NCBI GenBank assembly: GCA_937928045.1
Contig: CALFWO010000032.1
Coordinates: 1-64,000, forward strand
Length of the DNA stretch: 64,000 nucleotides
Direction: 5' to 3'
Source of the DNA: an uncultured Saprospiraceae bacterium
Lineage (GTDB): Bacteria > Bacteroidota > Bacteroidia > Chitinophagales > Saprospiraceae
Part shown: positions 44,121-53,467 of the stretch, one piece after another
Layout: each line of letters opens with the position of its first letter
Position numbering within the stretch: the stretch's first letter is position 1
The notes under the pieces: generated by a model
The model's input: the letters and a program-made list of their open reading frames with translations, nothing else
Database searches by the model: none
Told to the model about the DNA's origin: nothing
Program-made: the position numbers and the translations under genes

Positions 44121-46766
44121 ATGAGGAAAGGTAAAAGAATCATTATACGTAGGATTTTTATCTATTGTTTGCCATTTTCGTTCATCTTGTCATTTCACAG
44201 TGCTTTCGGCCAATTGAATGAAGATTTTAGCAGTGGTTCTTTAACAACAAACAATTGGACTGGAGATACCGCATTATTTATTGTAAATACAAGTCTGCAA
44301 CTTCAGCTGAATGATCTCAATGCCGGAAGTAGTAATTTGAGTACTATAAAAAATAGTGTAGTCACTGGAGACAGCACACAATGGAGTTTTAATTTTTCGT
44401 ATGACTTTTCTCCTTCGGCCAGTAATTTCGCTGAATTCGTTTTGGCCGCAGATAATCCTGACTTAGAAAATTACTTTGGATATTACTTAAAGTTAGGAGG
44501 AATAAGCGGAGCTGATGATGCTATTGAACTTTATAGAAGAGACGGATCTTCAAGCGAATTATTGATCTCTGGCATGATCGGTAAATTGGGGACATCTACT
44601 GTAAATGCAGCTGTGCGTTGCACGCGTGATTCCGAAAACAATTGGACTTTGGAACTTGATGAAAACGGAGGGTCTAATTATTCTGTAGAAGGCTTCGTAA
44701 CTGATGATACTTACACCATTGGAAATGAGATTGGAATAAAATGTCAATACTCTTCTACTAGAGCTGATAAGTTTTTCTTCGACAATATTAATATAGGTCC
44801 AGCTTATGTTGATGATGATCCCGCTCAACTATTGAATTTTAGTATAGTTAATCAAAACGAGTTGGCGTTTGACTTTAATGAATCTCTTTTATCTTCATCC
44901 TTAGATCCGGAAAATTTCGTCCTTGATCCAAACATTGGATATTCCTCAATAAATTTTACGAATGTTGAAGAAAGTAAAATAACAATACTACTTTCTGGTA
45001 ATTTAGAAGATGGACAAATTTACAATCTTACGCTATCAGGAATAGAAGATTTATTTTCAAATCAATTTATCGACACCACATTAACTTTTGATTTCATTAA
45101 AATAGAAAGTCCGAATTCTAATGATATTTTAATCAATGAATTCATGGCAGATCCTACTCCATCTGTGGGACTTCCGGAAATAGAATTTATAGAGTTATAC
45201 AATCGAAGTGATAAAAATTTTCAACTAGGCGAGCTAACACTTGCTGATGGAAATTCAGAAATTCCTATTTCAAACTATATTCTAAAAAAAGGAGAATACG
45301 TAATTCTTTTCAAAGATGAATCAACGGATGTATATGCTAGCTTAGTCAATAAAATTCCTCTTTCTAATTTCCCTACTTTAGGAAATAGCAATGATGAAAT
45401 TACATTATACGATAACGCCGGAGAAATAATTAATTCCATTGAATACGATCTGTCTTGGTACAATGATTTAAATCGAAACGATGGCGGATATAGTATAGAG
45501 CGCATTGATCCTAACAGACCATGTCTCGAGCAAAATAATTGGCAAGCCTCAATTAGTAATTTGGGAGGTACACCAGGATCGGCTAATGCTAACTTAGATT
45601 TAACGATTGAAGAAATTCCATTTGCTTTTGCTAAAATTAGTCCAGTTCAATCGAATGTTTTATCTGTAGTCTTTAATCGTTCGTTGAATTCAAATATCCT
45701 CGGTCAAATTGATTTATTTGAAGTTGAAGGGTTTATCCCAACCGGAATCGTTGCTTTGTCCGATCAATTCAATGCTTTTGAAATTAGTTTTGATCAGTCC
45801 TTCGAAATTAATACGCTCTATGAATTGTGTTTGAATCAAGGATATGTCAATTGCGAAAATATTCCCGTAGGTACTACGATCTGTTCAAATTTTGGAATTC
45901 CAATTCAACCTCAATTAGGAGATATTTTGATTAATGAATTACTTCCTAATCCTGCAACTGGTGGGTCCGACTTTGTTGAGATCATTAATACCACGGATAA
46001 TATTTTCAATTTGAACAATTTATTTTTAGCCAAATTAGATAGCAATGGTCTACCTGATCAAATCAATCCTATTTCAAATGATTTTATAATGCTTCCAAAT
46101 GATTTGGTGGTTTTAACAGAAAATCCAGCAGATATTCTGGCGAGGTATACTGTACCCAAACCGAATAATCTTATTGAAATGGATCTACCTACTTTCGATG
46201 ATAAGGAAGGAAATGTAATTTTAATGCTTTCAGATTTTCCTACTCAAATTGACTTAGACCAATTGGATTATTTTGAAGACTGGCACAACCCACTATTGGA
46301 CATTAAAGACGGAGTTTCTTTAGAACGAATTAGTCTTATCGAGGAGACTAACAATCCAGCAAATTGGAGATCTGCGAGTGAACAGGCAAATTTCGCAACA
46401 CCGACTGGGGCGAATAGCCAGTCGATATTGGTACCTGAAGATGTTGAATCTCCATTTTTCTTCGACAAAAAAAGACTGTCTCCAGATGATGATGGATTTG
46501 AAGATTTTTTAGCTATTAATTATCAGGAACCTTCTGGAGATTTCTTGGTCAATATCAAGATTTATGATATTCAAGGTCGATTGGTAAAGGAGGTCGCTAA
46601 TAATTTTAGCGCGGGTAAACAGGCTTTTTTCCGTTGGGATGGAGATGGGATTGATGGTAAAAAATCAAGAATGGGTATCTATCTGCTTTGGATGGAAAGA
46701 TTTTCTGGCAATGGTGTAGTTGAAAGGTTTACTGAACAGATTGTTTTAGCCGAAAAATTAAACTGA
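44121..46766 (+). CDS. Secreted protein with two lamin-tail domains and a FlgD/T9SS-like C-terminal domain
   Basis: 881 residues. After a signal region (IYCLPFSFILSFHSAFGQ) comes a lectin-like beta domain (about 35-235) and an Ig-like domain (about 240-330). Two lamin-tail domains follow: about 335-455 (ILINEFMADPTPSVGLPEIE) and about 598-740 (GDILINELLPNPATGGSDFV). An Ig-like segment lies between them. The C-terminal 100 residues (LSPDDDGFEDFLAINY, IKIYDIQGRLVKEV, MGIYLLWMERF) resemble FlgD-like or T9SS type B sorting domains. Probably surface-displayed. LTD proteins often accompany surface nucleases, but none is fused here. Confidence 0.85.
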   Translation: MRKGKRIIIRRIFIYCLPFSFILSFHSAFGQLNEDFSSGSLTTNNWTGDTALFIVNTSLQLQLNDLNAGSSNLSTIKNSVVTGDSTQWSFNFSYDFSPSASNFAEFVLAADNPDLENYFGYYLKLGGISGADDAIELYRRDGSSSELLISGMIGKLGTSTVNAAVRCTRDSENNWTLELDENGGSNYSVEGFVTDDTYTIGNEIGIKCQYSSTRADKFFFDNINIGPAYVDDDPAQLLNFSIVNQNELAFDFNESLLSSSLDPENFVLDPNIGYSSINFTNVEESKITILLSGNLEDGQIYNLTLSGIEDLFSNQFIDTTLTFDFIKIESPNSNDILINEFMADPTPSVGLPEIEFIELYNRSDKNFQLGELTLADGNSEIPISNYILKKGEYVILFKDESTDVYASLVNKIPLSNFPTLGNSNDEITLYDNAGEIINSIEYDLSWYNDLNRNDGGYSIERIDPNRPCLEQNNWQASISNLGGTPGSANANLDLTIEEIPFAFAKISPVQSNVLSVVFNRSLNSNILGQIDLFEVEGFIPTGIVALSDQFNAFEISFDQSFEINTLYELCLNQGYVNCENIPVGTTICSNFGIPIQPQLGDILINELLPNPATGGSDFVEIINTTDNIFNLNNLFLAKLDSNGLPDQINPISNDFIMLPNDLVVLTENPADILARYTVPKPNNLIEMDLPTFDDKEGNVILMLSDFPTQIDLDQLDYFEDWHNPLLDIKDGVSLERISLIEETNNPANWRSASEQANFATPTGANSQSILVPEDVESPFFFDKKRLSPDDDGFEDFLAINYQEPSGDFLVNIKIYDIQGRLVKEVANNFSAGKQAFFRWDGDGIDGKKSRMGIYLLWMERFSGNGVVERFTEQIVLAEKLN

Positions 46767-46837
46767 TCGTAAAAGTCCTTTACTATTTTATAAGCTTAAA
46801 ATCCAACAAAATAGGGCTTCAAACGTATAATATTCTT

Positions 46838-46845
46838 TATATTTG
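46838..46845 (+). promoter_or_regulatory. Candidate -7 promoter box for EEP-fold gene
   Basis: TATATTTG matches TAnnTTTG exactly and ends 8 bp before the ATG at 46854. If used, transcription would start almost at the start codon. No clear -33 TTG. Confidence 0.3.
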
Positions 46846-46853
46846 TACTCAAC

Positions 46854-47804
46854 ATGCTATCACGCGTTTTCGACTTAAAGCCTATTAACCTTACATTGAC
46901 CTTGCTAATTATTGTTGGCGCGGCTATCTGTATTTTTACCCCGAACTATTTTTTCTTAAAATTGGGCACAAGATTCGCGGGAATCGTCATGCTAGGATAT
47001 TTGTCCCTGGGCATGTTTTTTTTGTTCATCAAGCAGCCAGGTCTCATGATGACTTCATTCATTTGTTGCGCCGGTCTTTGCCTTTTTCTTAAAAATTCAG
47101 CCAATACTACCTTACTACTACCTGCACAAACCAAAGAGGAAATTGTTGAAATAGTACATTTCAATGTTTCTTATTCAAACGAAGATCTAGCAACTTCAGT
47201 AGGTATTATTCTCGATACTGATGCAGATTTAATATCTGTACAGGATGTTACTCCTGATTGGAAATACGTATTAAATGAAACATTGGGGAAAAAATATCCT
47301 TATTACAGTTCCATTGAAAGAGTAGATCCTTATGGCCTAGCAGTATTTTCTAAATATCCTTTTGTAGAATTGGACACATTCATGTCAGGAAATATTCCTA
47401 ATTTAGAAGGCAAAATTGAAGTGAATCAAACAGAATTGAAATTCATTGCTAGTCATACGACTCCTCCCCTTTTCAACTCCGCATATTCCACTTTGCAAGA
47501 ACAAATGAATGATTTTGGGCAAAGAGCTGCTAACATAAAAGAACCTCTACTTATGATGGGGAATTTCAATGCTCCACCTTGGTGGAGTGAAGTTCAACAA
47601 TTAAGATCTGTAGCTGAACTTGAAGACAGTAGAATTTCTGCATCAATTGGTCTATCTGAAATTTTTCAATCACCGACAGACTATATCCTTTTCTCAAAGG
47701 ATTTAACTTGTGTAGGTTTTACCAATATTTTCACACCTAGTAACGAGCAATTTGGGATTCAAGGAATCTATCAATTTAGCTCGAATCAATCCGATGTCCA
47801 ATAG
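46854..47804 (+). CDS. Membrane-anchored endonuclease/exonuclease/phosphatase-fold protein with altered active site
   Basis: 316 residues. Three hydrophobic segments (about 10-82) anchor a C-terminal EEP domain. Alignment by eye to EEP motifs: VHFNVSYSN keeps the first Asn (Asn104). The metal-ligand Glu in the usual QE is Asp131 (SVQD). The usual GDFN is GNFN (Asn237 in place of Asp). The C-terminal DH pair is Asp276-Tyr277. His201 in SHTTPP is kept. Three active-site positions therefore differ, and the protein may be inactive or have changed activity. Its 3' end overlaps dgkA by 11 bp, suggesting translational coupling and a link to membrane lipid or undecaprenol metabolism (inference). Confidence 0.75.
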   Translation: MLSRVFDLKPINLTLTLLIIVGAAICIFTPNYFFLKLGTRFAGIVMLGYLSLGMFFLFIKQPGLMMTSFICCAGLCLFLKNSANTTLLLPAQTKEEIVEIVHFNVSYSNEDLATSVGIILDTDADLISVQDVTPDWKYVLNETLGKKYPYYSSIERVDPYGLAVFSKYPFVELDTFMSGNIPNLEGKIEVNQTELKFIASHTTPPLFNSAYSTLQEQMNDFGQRAANIKEPLLMMGNFNAPPWWSEVQQLRSVAELEDSRISASIGLSEIFQSPTDYILFSKDLTCVGFTNIFTPSNEQFGIQGIYQFSSNQSDVQ

Positions 47805-48162
47805 ACTAATCAAAAGTTTTGGATACGCAATTGAAGGAATAGCTACCCTTTTCAAAGAGACTCCAAACGCAAGAATTCATTTAAGCACCGCATTTTTCGT
47901 GGTTATCTTAGGCATCTATTTCGAAATTTCCTCTTTGGAATGGATTGGTTTGGTTCTGTGTATTGGCTTTGTAATCTGTGCAGAAGGGTTTAATACTGCA
48001 ATTGAGACAACAATAGATTTAGTCAGTCCTGAAATTCATCCTTTGGCCAAAAAGACAAAAGATATGGCGGCCGGGGCAGTTCTCATTTCAGCTGTTTCCG
48101 CATTAATAATAGGTATAATCATTTTTTTACCTAAAATATTTTCACTGCTCTCCGCGTTATAG
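47794..48162 (+). CDS. dgkA: Diacylglycerol/undecaprenol kinase, DgkA family
   Basis: 122 residues from the ATG at 47794 (MSNRLIKSFGYAIEG); the longer frame from a TTG at 47752 adds an unrelated leader. Three transmembrane segments. The signature CAEGFNTAIETTIDLVSPEI gives catalytic-site residues Glu64, Asn67 and Glu71. KKTKDMAAGAVLIS carries the ATP-side Lys and Asp. Gram-positive relatives phosphorylate undecaprenol and E. coli DgkA phosphorylates diacylglycerol; the substrate here is open. It overlaps the end of the EEP-fold gene by 11 bp. Confidence 0.94.
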   Translation: MSNRLIKSFGYAIEGIATLFKETPNARIHLSTAFFVVILGIYFEISSLEWIGLVLCIGFVICAEGFNTAIETTIDLVSPEIHPLAKKTKDMAAGAVLISAVSALIIGIIIFLPKIFSLLSAL

Positions 48163-48267
48163 TCACACAGATTTTTTATTTTAACTACAGGCGAATAATT
48201 AGGCATAGAATTAGTCTTGCTTAGATGATACCAAGCAAGTATTCACAAACTAATTAGATTAAATCAA

Positions 48268-49704
48268 ATGCGCAATTTCGCTTTCGCTCTATTTTTCCTA
48301 TTCCTATGTGTTTCCTGCGACATGATGGCCCAAGAACAAATTGGCCTTCGATTGGATAAGTATTCCGGTGTAAATTCGATTACACTAAACCCTGCCAATA
48401 GCGCTCATTTTGCCTTAGGATGGGATTTAAACTTGGTTGGAGCTGGTGTTTTTCTCGAACAAAATTATCTTTTTGCATCACCCACGAATATTCCTGATTT
48501 ATTGAGAAATTCAGATAGCGTTGGCTTTGCACCAGATATTGAGGGTCTTCCAACTTCTATTCCGCCCACTATATTGGTAGATTTTTACAACGATAATAAG
48601 ACCAGATTTTTAAGCAGTTATCAAGAGATACTTGGCCCATCGATACTTATCAATATCAACAAAAATCACGGAATTGGAATTCAAACCAAATTGAGGGCCG
48701 CAGTTGGTGGGTTTAATATTGATAATGATCTTAGTTACTATAAATATCAAGACATTGAACTTGGGAATCCTTTAGAAATCGAACCATTTGCTATTACAGG
48801 CATGGTTTGGCAAGAATACGCTTTAAACTATAGCTATGCTCAAGATATCGGTTCATCAAGAGTTAGTTTCGGAGGAAGTTTGAAACTAATGAAAGCTTAT
48901 GAAAGTTTCTTTCTCGATGTAAGTAAACCAATAATTAGTACAAAAATTGAAAATGATTCAATAGCCATCAATGACTTTGACGTTCGCATGGGATTTACTA
49001 CAGCAAGTCAAAGCCAAGAGGCATTCGCGAACGAATTTACTGGCCAAGGATTTGGACTTGATTTAGGTGCCAGTTTTTTAATTGAGCCAGATAACGGAGA
49101 CTATTTTGCTAGGATTGGAGTTGCGATTTTAGATTTAGGAAAAGTGAATTTTTCCACACAATCGGAGAAATATAGGTTACAGAATACAACACCTGCTGAT
49201 TTAAGTGCAGAAGATTTCAATGGCGTGACAACAAAAGATGAGGCCTTTAAAGCATTAAGCAGTGCAATTATTGGAGATAGTTTAGCGGCCAAACAGCCTG
49301 CGGGATATTCATTATGGGCACCAACGGCACTTTCTGTTCAAGGAGATATACAATTTAAGAAGAATCTATTTGTGGGTGGATCTTGGGTCCAAAGAATTCC
49401 TTTTTCACCACTTTCCGTAAAAAGGAATAATAGTCTTTCGCTTTATCCCAGATTCGAAACTCGCTGGTTTTCCGTAGGTGTACCGTTAGTTCTTTATAAC
49501 TGGCAAGATTTTCGCCTTGGAACTAGTATGCGAATAGGCTTTCTGACATTTGGATCCGATAATATTGGAAGTTTTGTTGGAAAAAGCGCCCTAACCGGTA
49601 TGGATTTTTACTTTTCTTTGAAAGCCAATCCATTTACGTTGAATTTCTTCGGTGGAGGTGGCGATCGCAGAAAAGGAAAATCAGTTAAATGTTACAAATT
49701 TTAG
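48268..49704 (+). CDS. DUF5723 family outer-membrane protein
   Basis: 478 residues with a signal peptide (MRNFAFALFFLFLCVSC, ending near MMAQE). The mature start GLRLDKYSGVNSITLNPANS is characteristic of DUF5723, a Bacteroidota family predicted to form FadL/PorV-like outer-membrane beta-barrels. Alternating hydrophobic and polar strands run through the whole length, and the protein ends KSVKCYKF with an aromatic last residue, as barrels often do. Function unknown. Upstream spacer holds a 7-bp inverted repeat of uncertain meaning. Confidence 0.85.
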   Translation: MRNFAFALFFLFLCVSCDMMAQEQIGLRLDKYSGVNSITLNPANSAHFALGWDLNLVGAGVFLEQNYLFASPTNIPDLLRNSDSVGFAPDIEGLPTSIPPTILVDFYNDNKTRFLSSYQEILGPSILININKNHGIGIQTKLRAAVGGFNIDNDLSYYKYQDIELGNPLEIEPFAITGMVWQEYALNYSYAQDIGSSRVSFGGSLKLMKAYESFFLDVSKPIISTKIENDSIAINDFDVRMGFTTASQSQEAFANEFTGQGFGLDLGASFLIEPDNGDYFARIGVAILDLGKVNFSTQSEKYRLQNTTPADLSAEDFNGVTTKDEAFKALSSAIIGDSLAAKQPAGYSLWAPTALSVQGDIQFKKNLFVGGSWVQRIPFSPLSVKRNNSLSLYPRFETRWFSVGVPLVLYNWQDFRLGTSMRIGFLTFGSDNIGSFVGKSALTGMDFYFSLKANPFTLNFFGGGGDRRKGKSVKCYKF

Positions 49705-49747
49705 GTAATAAACCCAGAATTGTTTCGAATAACTAAGAATGTAGAAT

Positions 49748-49797
49748 GTTCTTAAAGTTACTTTAACTGTCACAAAGTGACAAAATGTGTTAAGAAC
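49748..49797. promoter_or_regulatory. Nested inverted repeats upstream of hypothetical gene 49855
   Basis: Outer arms GTTCTTAA (49748-49755) and TTAAGAAC (49790-49797) enclose TGTCAC-AAA-GTGACA (49768-49782) and AGTTA-CTT-TAACT (49756-49768). The inner 15-bp site resembles a CRP/FNR-type operator. Placed 58-107 bp before the ATG, this looks like a regulatory element. Confidence 0.45.
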
Positions 49798-49854
49798 AAA
49801 TGCCCAAAGAACCCGAGATTAAGCATTAGTAATAAGCGTTGTTGAATAATTATT

Positions 49855-50661
49855 ATGAATTACAAGAATTTACTCTTACCAAGCATTATAGCATGCTTAC
49901 TCTTTGGAACAGTTTCCCTAAATGCGCAAGCAAGGGTAATACCTGTTTCTGAAGATGAATCTACTTTTACCAAATCATTGGCAAGAAAGTTCAAACGAGA
50001 TGCTGCCAGGCTTGCTTTAAGAATGGAAGCCAAGACTGAAGATTTACGTTATCAGAATATTGATATTCCTCAGCAGAATGTTGAAAGTATATATACAATG
50101 TTGAAAAACATCTATCAATCAGATCCACTTGCGCAGTCGATTGCCAAATGCAACATCCATACTTTTCCCAATCCATCAATAGATCACTTCATATTGATTT
50201 TTGATCGTGAAGTGGAATGGGCTTGGCCATTATTGGATGGTATCTCTGAAACCGATAGTGACGAGTTCAACGATTTATTGGACGATCATGATTTAATTAT
50301 AGAACGTCATGTTCAATGGAATGAAACTGAAGATGCCATTACGATCCGGTCAAATAGGCCTTTGAATATGGCTGCTGTAGCAAATGAATTCTACAATATT
50401 GAGGGAATAAAGTCTATCGACTTAGGAATTCCTCAAATTGGTGGAAATGATATCAATATCTGGAGAAAATCTGGAAGCTGGGAAATTGAATATGTTCTTA
50501 GATTCGGATCAATCATCGCTGATAAAGGAAAAGTTCATATTTGGAAATACCGTTACAATGACGATGGCATACTTGAATTCGTAACAGAAGGAGGAGATCC
50601 TATTCCGGATTACATGAGATGTAATTTTGAGCAAGAAGAATCAATAATGGTTGCTAAATAA
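49855..50661 (+). CDS. Secreted protein of unknown function
   Basis: 268 residues with a signal peptide (MNYKNLLLPSIIACLLFG, cleavage near LNAQA). The mature part is acidic with some basic helix near its start (TKSLARKFKRDAARLALRME). Later segments AVANEFYNIEGIKSIDLGIP and GSWEIEYVLRFGSIIADKGK look like alternating helix and strand. No family recognised. It has a candidate regulatory element of nested inverted repeats upstream and a strong terminator after it, so it forms a single-gene unit that may be specifically regulated. Confidence 0.7.
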   Translation: MNYKNLLLPSIIACLLFGTVSLNAQARVIPVSEDESTFTKSLARKFKRDAARLALRMEAKTEDLRYQNIDIPQQNVESIYTMLKNIYQSDPLAQSIAKCNIHTFPNPSIDHFILIFDREVEWAWPLLDGISETDSDEFNDLLDDHDLIIERHVQWNETEDAITIRSNRPLNMAAVANEFYNIEGIKSIDLGIPQIGGNDINIWRKSGSWEIEYVLRFGSIIADKGKVHIWKYRYNDDGILEFVTEGGDPIPDYMRCNFEQEESIMVAK

Positions 50662-50682
50662 TTAATCAATCAAAATTGTAGG

Positions 50683-50716
50683 AAAGCATCATCTGATTTC
50701 AGATGATGCTTTTTTA
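50683..50716 (+). terminator. Rho-independent terminator after gene 49855
   Basis: AAAGCATCATCTGA and TCAGATGATGCTTT pair over 14 bp (the innermost pairs probably open as loop), followed by TTTTATTT. Confidence 0.9.
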
Positions 50717-50776
50717 TTTGCCCCAAATTCTCGTTCATTTAATTCATTTTTAAAATATTGGCGATTACATTTGAGC

Positions 50777-51229
50777 ATGGATATCATTTGCCTGCCTTTC
50801 CAAAATCTAAGCTTAGATCAACTTTATGAGATCATGAGACTTCGGCAAGAAGTTTTTGTAGTTGAACAAGATTGTCCATATTTAGACGCGGATGGAAAGG
50901 ATCAGAAAAGTGAACATTTGATGATTCTTCAAAATGGCGAATTGGCAGCTTATACGCGACTCGTTCCTCCCGGTATTTCGTATAAGCACTATTCCTCAAT
51001 TGGAAGGGTCGCGAATGGATTACGATTTCGAGGACAAGGACTGGGGAAAAAACTTATGGAACAGTCCATTCAAGAGTGTCTTAGATTATATCCTGGTCAT
51101 TCGATCAAAATATCAGCCCAATGCTATCTTGAAAAATTTTATGCTGAACTAGGCTTTAAAGATCTAGGTAGCCGATATGATGAAGATGGAATTCCACACA
51201 TGGGAATGATATACAAACAGGATAAATAG
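50777..51229 (+). CDS. GNAT acetyltransferase, ElaA-like
   Basis: 150 residues from the ATG at 50777 (MDIICLPFQ); a TTG 6 bp upstream is less likely. The ElaA signature MRLRQEVFVVEQDCPYLDADG opens the protein in two pieces (RLRQEVFVVEQ then YLDADGKD). The acetyl-CoA loop is RFRGQGLGKKLM and the family QCYLEKFYAELGF ends it. The substrate is unknown. The pcm start lies 3 bp after its stop, so both are likely one transcript. Confidence 0.9.
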   Translation: MDIICLPFQNLSLDQLYEIMRLRQEVFVVEQDCPYLDADGKDQKSEHLMILQNGELAAYTRLVPPGISYKHYSSIGRVANGLRFRGQGLGKKLMEQSIQECLRLYPGHSIKISAQCYLEKFYAELGFKDLGSRYDEDGIPHMGMIYKQDK

Positions 51230-51232
51230 TAG

Positions 51233-51877
51233 ATGGTAAAAAAAGATGATTACCACCATCGTGGTATGAGAAAAAAAATGATTGAAGGATTAATGGCTAA
51301 GGGCATTACGAATCAGAAGGTAATGAATGCTATGATGGCCATTCCAAGACATTTTTTTATCGACAATGCCTTTGCCAAACTTATTTATGAAGACAAAGCA
51401 TTTCCTATTGGAAGCGATCAAACCATCTCCGCTCCTTTCACCGTTGCCTATCAAAGCCAAATACTAAATGTTCAAAAGCGATTAAAAATATTGGAAGTTG
51501 GAACCGGCTCGGGTTATCAGGCCGCAATTCTGGCTGAATTAGGCGGTCGAGTTTACACTGTAGAGCGTCAAGGAAAACTTTATAAAAAAACATCAAAATT
51601 CTTGGCTCAGTTTAGCCCAGGGATCAGATGTTTCTATCGTGACGGGTTTTTAGGGCTTCCTGAATTCGCTCCATTTGACCGGATTATTGTCACGGCTGGA
51701 GCAGTCGAAATTCCAGAAAAACTTAAATCACAGCTAGCAATAGGAGGAATAATGGTCATTCCAGTAGGAGAAAAAACCCAACGAATGATTCGTATCATTC
51801 GTCAGGCTGAATCTAAATTTCTATTAGAAAAAATGGAAAATTTTCGATTTGTTCCTTTTCTAAAAGGAAAGGTATAA
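51233..51877 (+). CDS. pcm: Protein-L-isoaspartate O-methyltransferase
   Basis: 214 residues; methylates abnormal isoaspartyl residues to start protein repair. The family motif TISAPFTVAYQSQIL (residues 64-78) precedes the SAM site LEVGTGSGYQAAIL (87-100), and FDRIIVTAGAVEIPEKLKSQ follows. The C-terminus keeps GGIMVIPVGEK. Length is normal. The ATG at 51233 is 3 bp after the stop of the GNAT gene. Confidence 0.96.
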   Translation: MVKKDDYHHRGMRKKMIEGLMAKGITNQKVMNAMMAIPRHFFIDNAFAKLIYEDKAFPIGSDQTISAPFTVAYQSQILNVQKRLKILEVGTGSGYQAAILAELGGRVYTVERQGKLYKKTSKFLAQFSPGIRCFYRDGFLGLPEFAPFDRIIVTAGAVEIPEKLKSQLAIGGIMVIPVGEKTQRMIRIIRQAESKFLLEKMENFRFVPFLKGKV

Positions 51878-51894
51878 TCAGCAATGAGCTGTTA

Positions 51895-52440
51895 CTAGTT
51901 GATTGATCGTCCCTTTGCTCTTCGAGAATCTACGCTTACATGTTTGATTTTTCTCAGATCTACCATCAAAGCTGCAAAAGCGGACCTACTCGGTGTTATC
52001 CATGTTTTCCCTTCGTAAGTGACCTTACCTTGAGATTTTTCCCAATCGCTTGCTAGCAAAACAAACTTTTCATTTTGCTTTGGATTTGGGCCAAACATCA
52101 AATATCTATCTTTACCTCCGTCCTCAAAACTCACAGCGAAGCGATTAGTTTTAGGCTGAAATAGTAATACCCCTGGGGTTTTCTCTGGTATTATTATTTC
52201 TTCCATTTCTTTACCATCAATCATTTTTATCTTCCCAGAGATAATTTCTGAACTTCCACTTTTAGCGGCTCTTCTTAGCACAATTGGGCTGGATAGATAA
52301 AATTGAATACTTTTTAATTCTTCTTCCGACCAATCATAATCCTCATACAAATCTTGTGTAAATGGAGTCAATTTTGGAGAGCAAGAAGAAGCCATGATAA
52401 GCATGGCTGCCAATAGCAAAATCAAATTATTGTTTTTCAT
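51895..52440 (-). CDS. Lipoprotein of unknown function
   Basis: 181 residues. The lipoprotein signal is MKNNNLILLLAAMLIMASSC with the modified Cys at residue 20. The mature part starts SPKLTPFTQDLYEDYDWSEE and contains YLSSPIVLRRAA, GVLLFQPKTNRFAVSFEDGG and ITPSRSAFAALMVDLRKI. This resembles conserved small Bacteroidota lipoproteins of unknown role. Convergent with pcm and divergent from the following secreted-protein gene. Confidence 0.78.
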   Translation of the reverse strand: MKNNNLILLLAAMLIMASSCSPKLTPFTQDLYEDYDWSEEELKSIQFYLSSPIVLRRAAKSGSSEIISGKIKMIDGKEMEEIIIPEKTPGVLLFQPKTNRFAVSFEDGGKDRYLMFGPNPKQNEKFVLLASDWEKSQGKVTYEGKTWITPSRSAFAALMVDLRKIKHVSVDSRRAKGRSIN

Positions 52441-52649
52441 ATTCTAGATGGTTTAATTTTCTTTCTATAGTGTTTAACAAAGATGAAACTCTGGAACAAT
52501 TCTTGCAAAACACTTAACTATTACTTAACCAATATGAATGTCACAGAAAAGAATTTAAGAGAAAATTAAAGTTTCTAAAGTCATACATATTGAATGAGAA
52601 GGAAATGCCTAATCAAAGTAGGCCTAAAGATCATCAAAATCTAAAGTTT

Positions 52650-53345
52650 ATGAAAGCAAGAAACTGTTCTGCTAAATTTTCTTCCCTCCATCTCACAATA
52701 CTGGTTTTTTTAATTGGTACTGCCACCAGTTCAATAAATGCTGCAGTATCATATGCAACACCTTTAAAAGGCGACGAACATATGATTGGTAACTTATTGG
52801 AATGGACGACTGCCGAAGAATTTAATTCTGAACAATTTCAGGTCGAAAAATCTTTGGACGGGATTGAATATGAAAAAATAGGCAAAGTTATAGCTGCCGG
52901 AGAATCCAATGGAGAAAAAAGCTATCGCTTTTTAGATGTTAATGCAATTTCTGATAGAGCTTATTATAGATTGAAACAAATAGACAATGATGGAACCATA
53001 TCATTATCTGAAATAGCACTTGTCAATAGAATCATCTCGAATAATTTCATGGTGGTGAATATGACCAATACCAGCACCAATGATGCTTTCAAATGCGCGA
53101 TTGATTTGCTCCAAGATGATAAAAACATTTCATTTGAACTTTATAATACTTCAAATGAAATGGTTCAAAGTGGAACTCCCTCTATGTTCTATGGTCTAAA
53201 CGAGCTTGAAATTAGCTTGAAAGATGAAGCAGAAGGAATATATTTCCTAAGGTTAATATTAGAAGGAGAATTAGAAACTTTGACATTAAGAAAAACTTTG
53301 GATGCCACTCAGACCAAAGAAAATGTGGCTTTAAAAGAGAACTAA
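52650..53345 (+). CDS. Short secreted protein: fibronectin-like domain plus T9SS-like C-terminal region
   Basis: 231 residues from the ATG at 52650, which starts at the signal peptide (ILVFLIGTATSSINA); ATG at 52605 and TTG at 52590 are alternatives. The body has the module common just before T9SS sorting domains: LLEWTTAEEFNSEQFQVEKS, YRFLDVNA, AYYRLKQIDNDG. A sorting-domain-like tail follows (FELYNTSNEMVQSG, LNELEISLKDEAEGIYFLRL). No catalytic domain is present. It has a similar neighbour, 53468-54127, with the same architecture, separated by a spacer containing a short palindrome (53365-53376). Confidence 0.75.
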   Translation: MKARNCSAKFSSLHLTILVFLIGTATSSINAAVSYATPLKGDEHMIGNLLEWTTAEEFNSEQFQVEKSLDGIEYEKIGKVIAAGESNGEKSYRFLDVNAISDRAYYRLKQIDNDGTISLSEIALVNRIISNNFMVVNMTNTSTNDAFKCAIDLLQDDKNISFELYNTSNEMVQSGTPSMFYGLNELEISLKDEAEGIYFLRLILEGELETLTLRKTLDATQTKENVALKEN

Positions 53346-53467
53346 GATTATTATTGAAGATAAAAGCCAATTGGCTCTATTTTTGAAATTATTAGCTAAT
53401 AGACCTCCCCTGTTCTGATAAAAAAAGTTCCCCTTTTTCTCTCACTTGAACAGAAAAACAAAAAAAA

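Noticed and set aside
48216-48239. CTTGCTT and AAGCAAG inverted repeat with a 10-base centre before the DUF5723 gene
   Set aside because: No T-run for a terminator and no second copy; it could be an operator, but a single 7-bp repeat is weak evidence.
53365-53376. AGCCAATTGGCT palindrome between the two secreted paralogues
   Set aside because: Could be a weak terminator stem with an AATT loop, but the stem would be only 4 bp and the T-run is interrupted.
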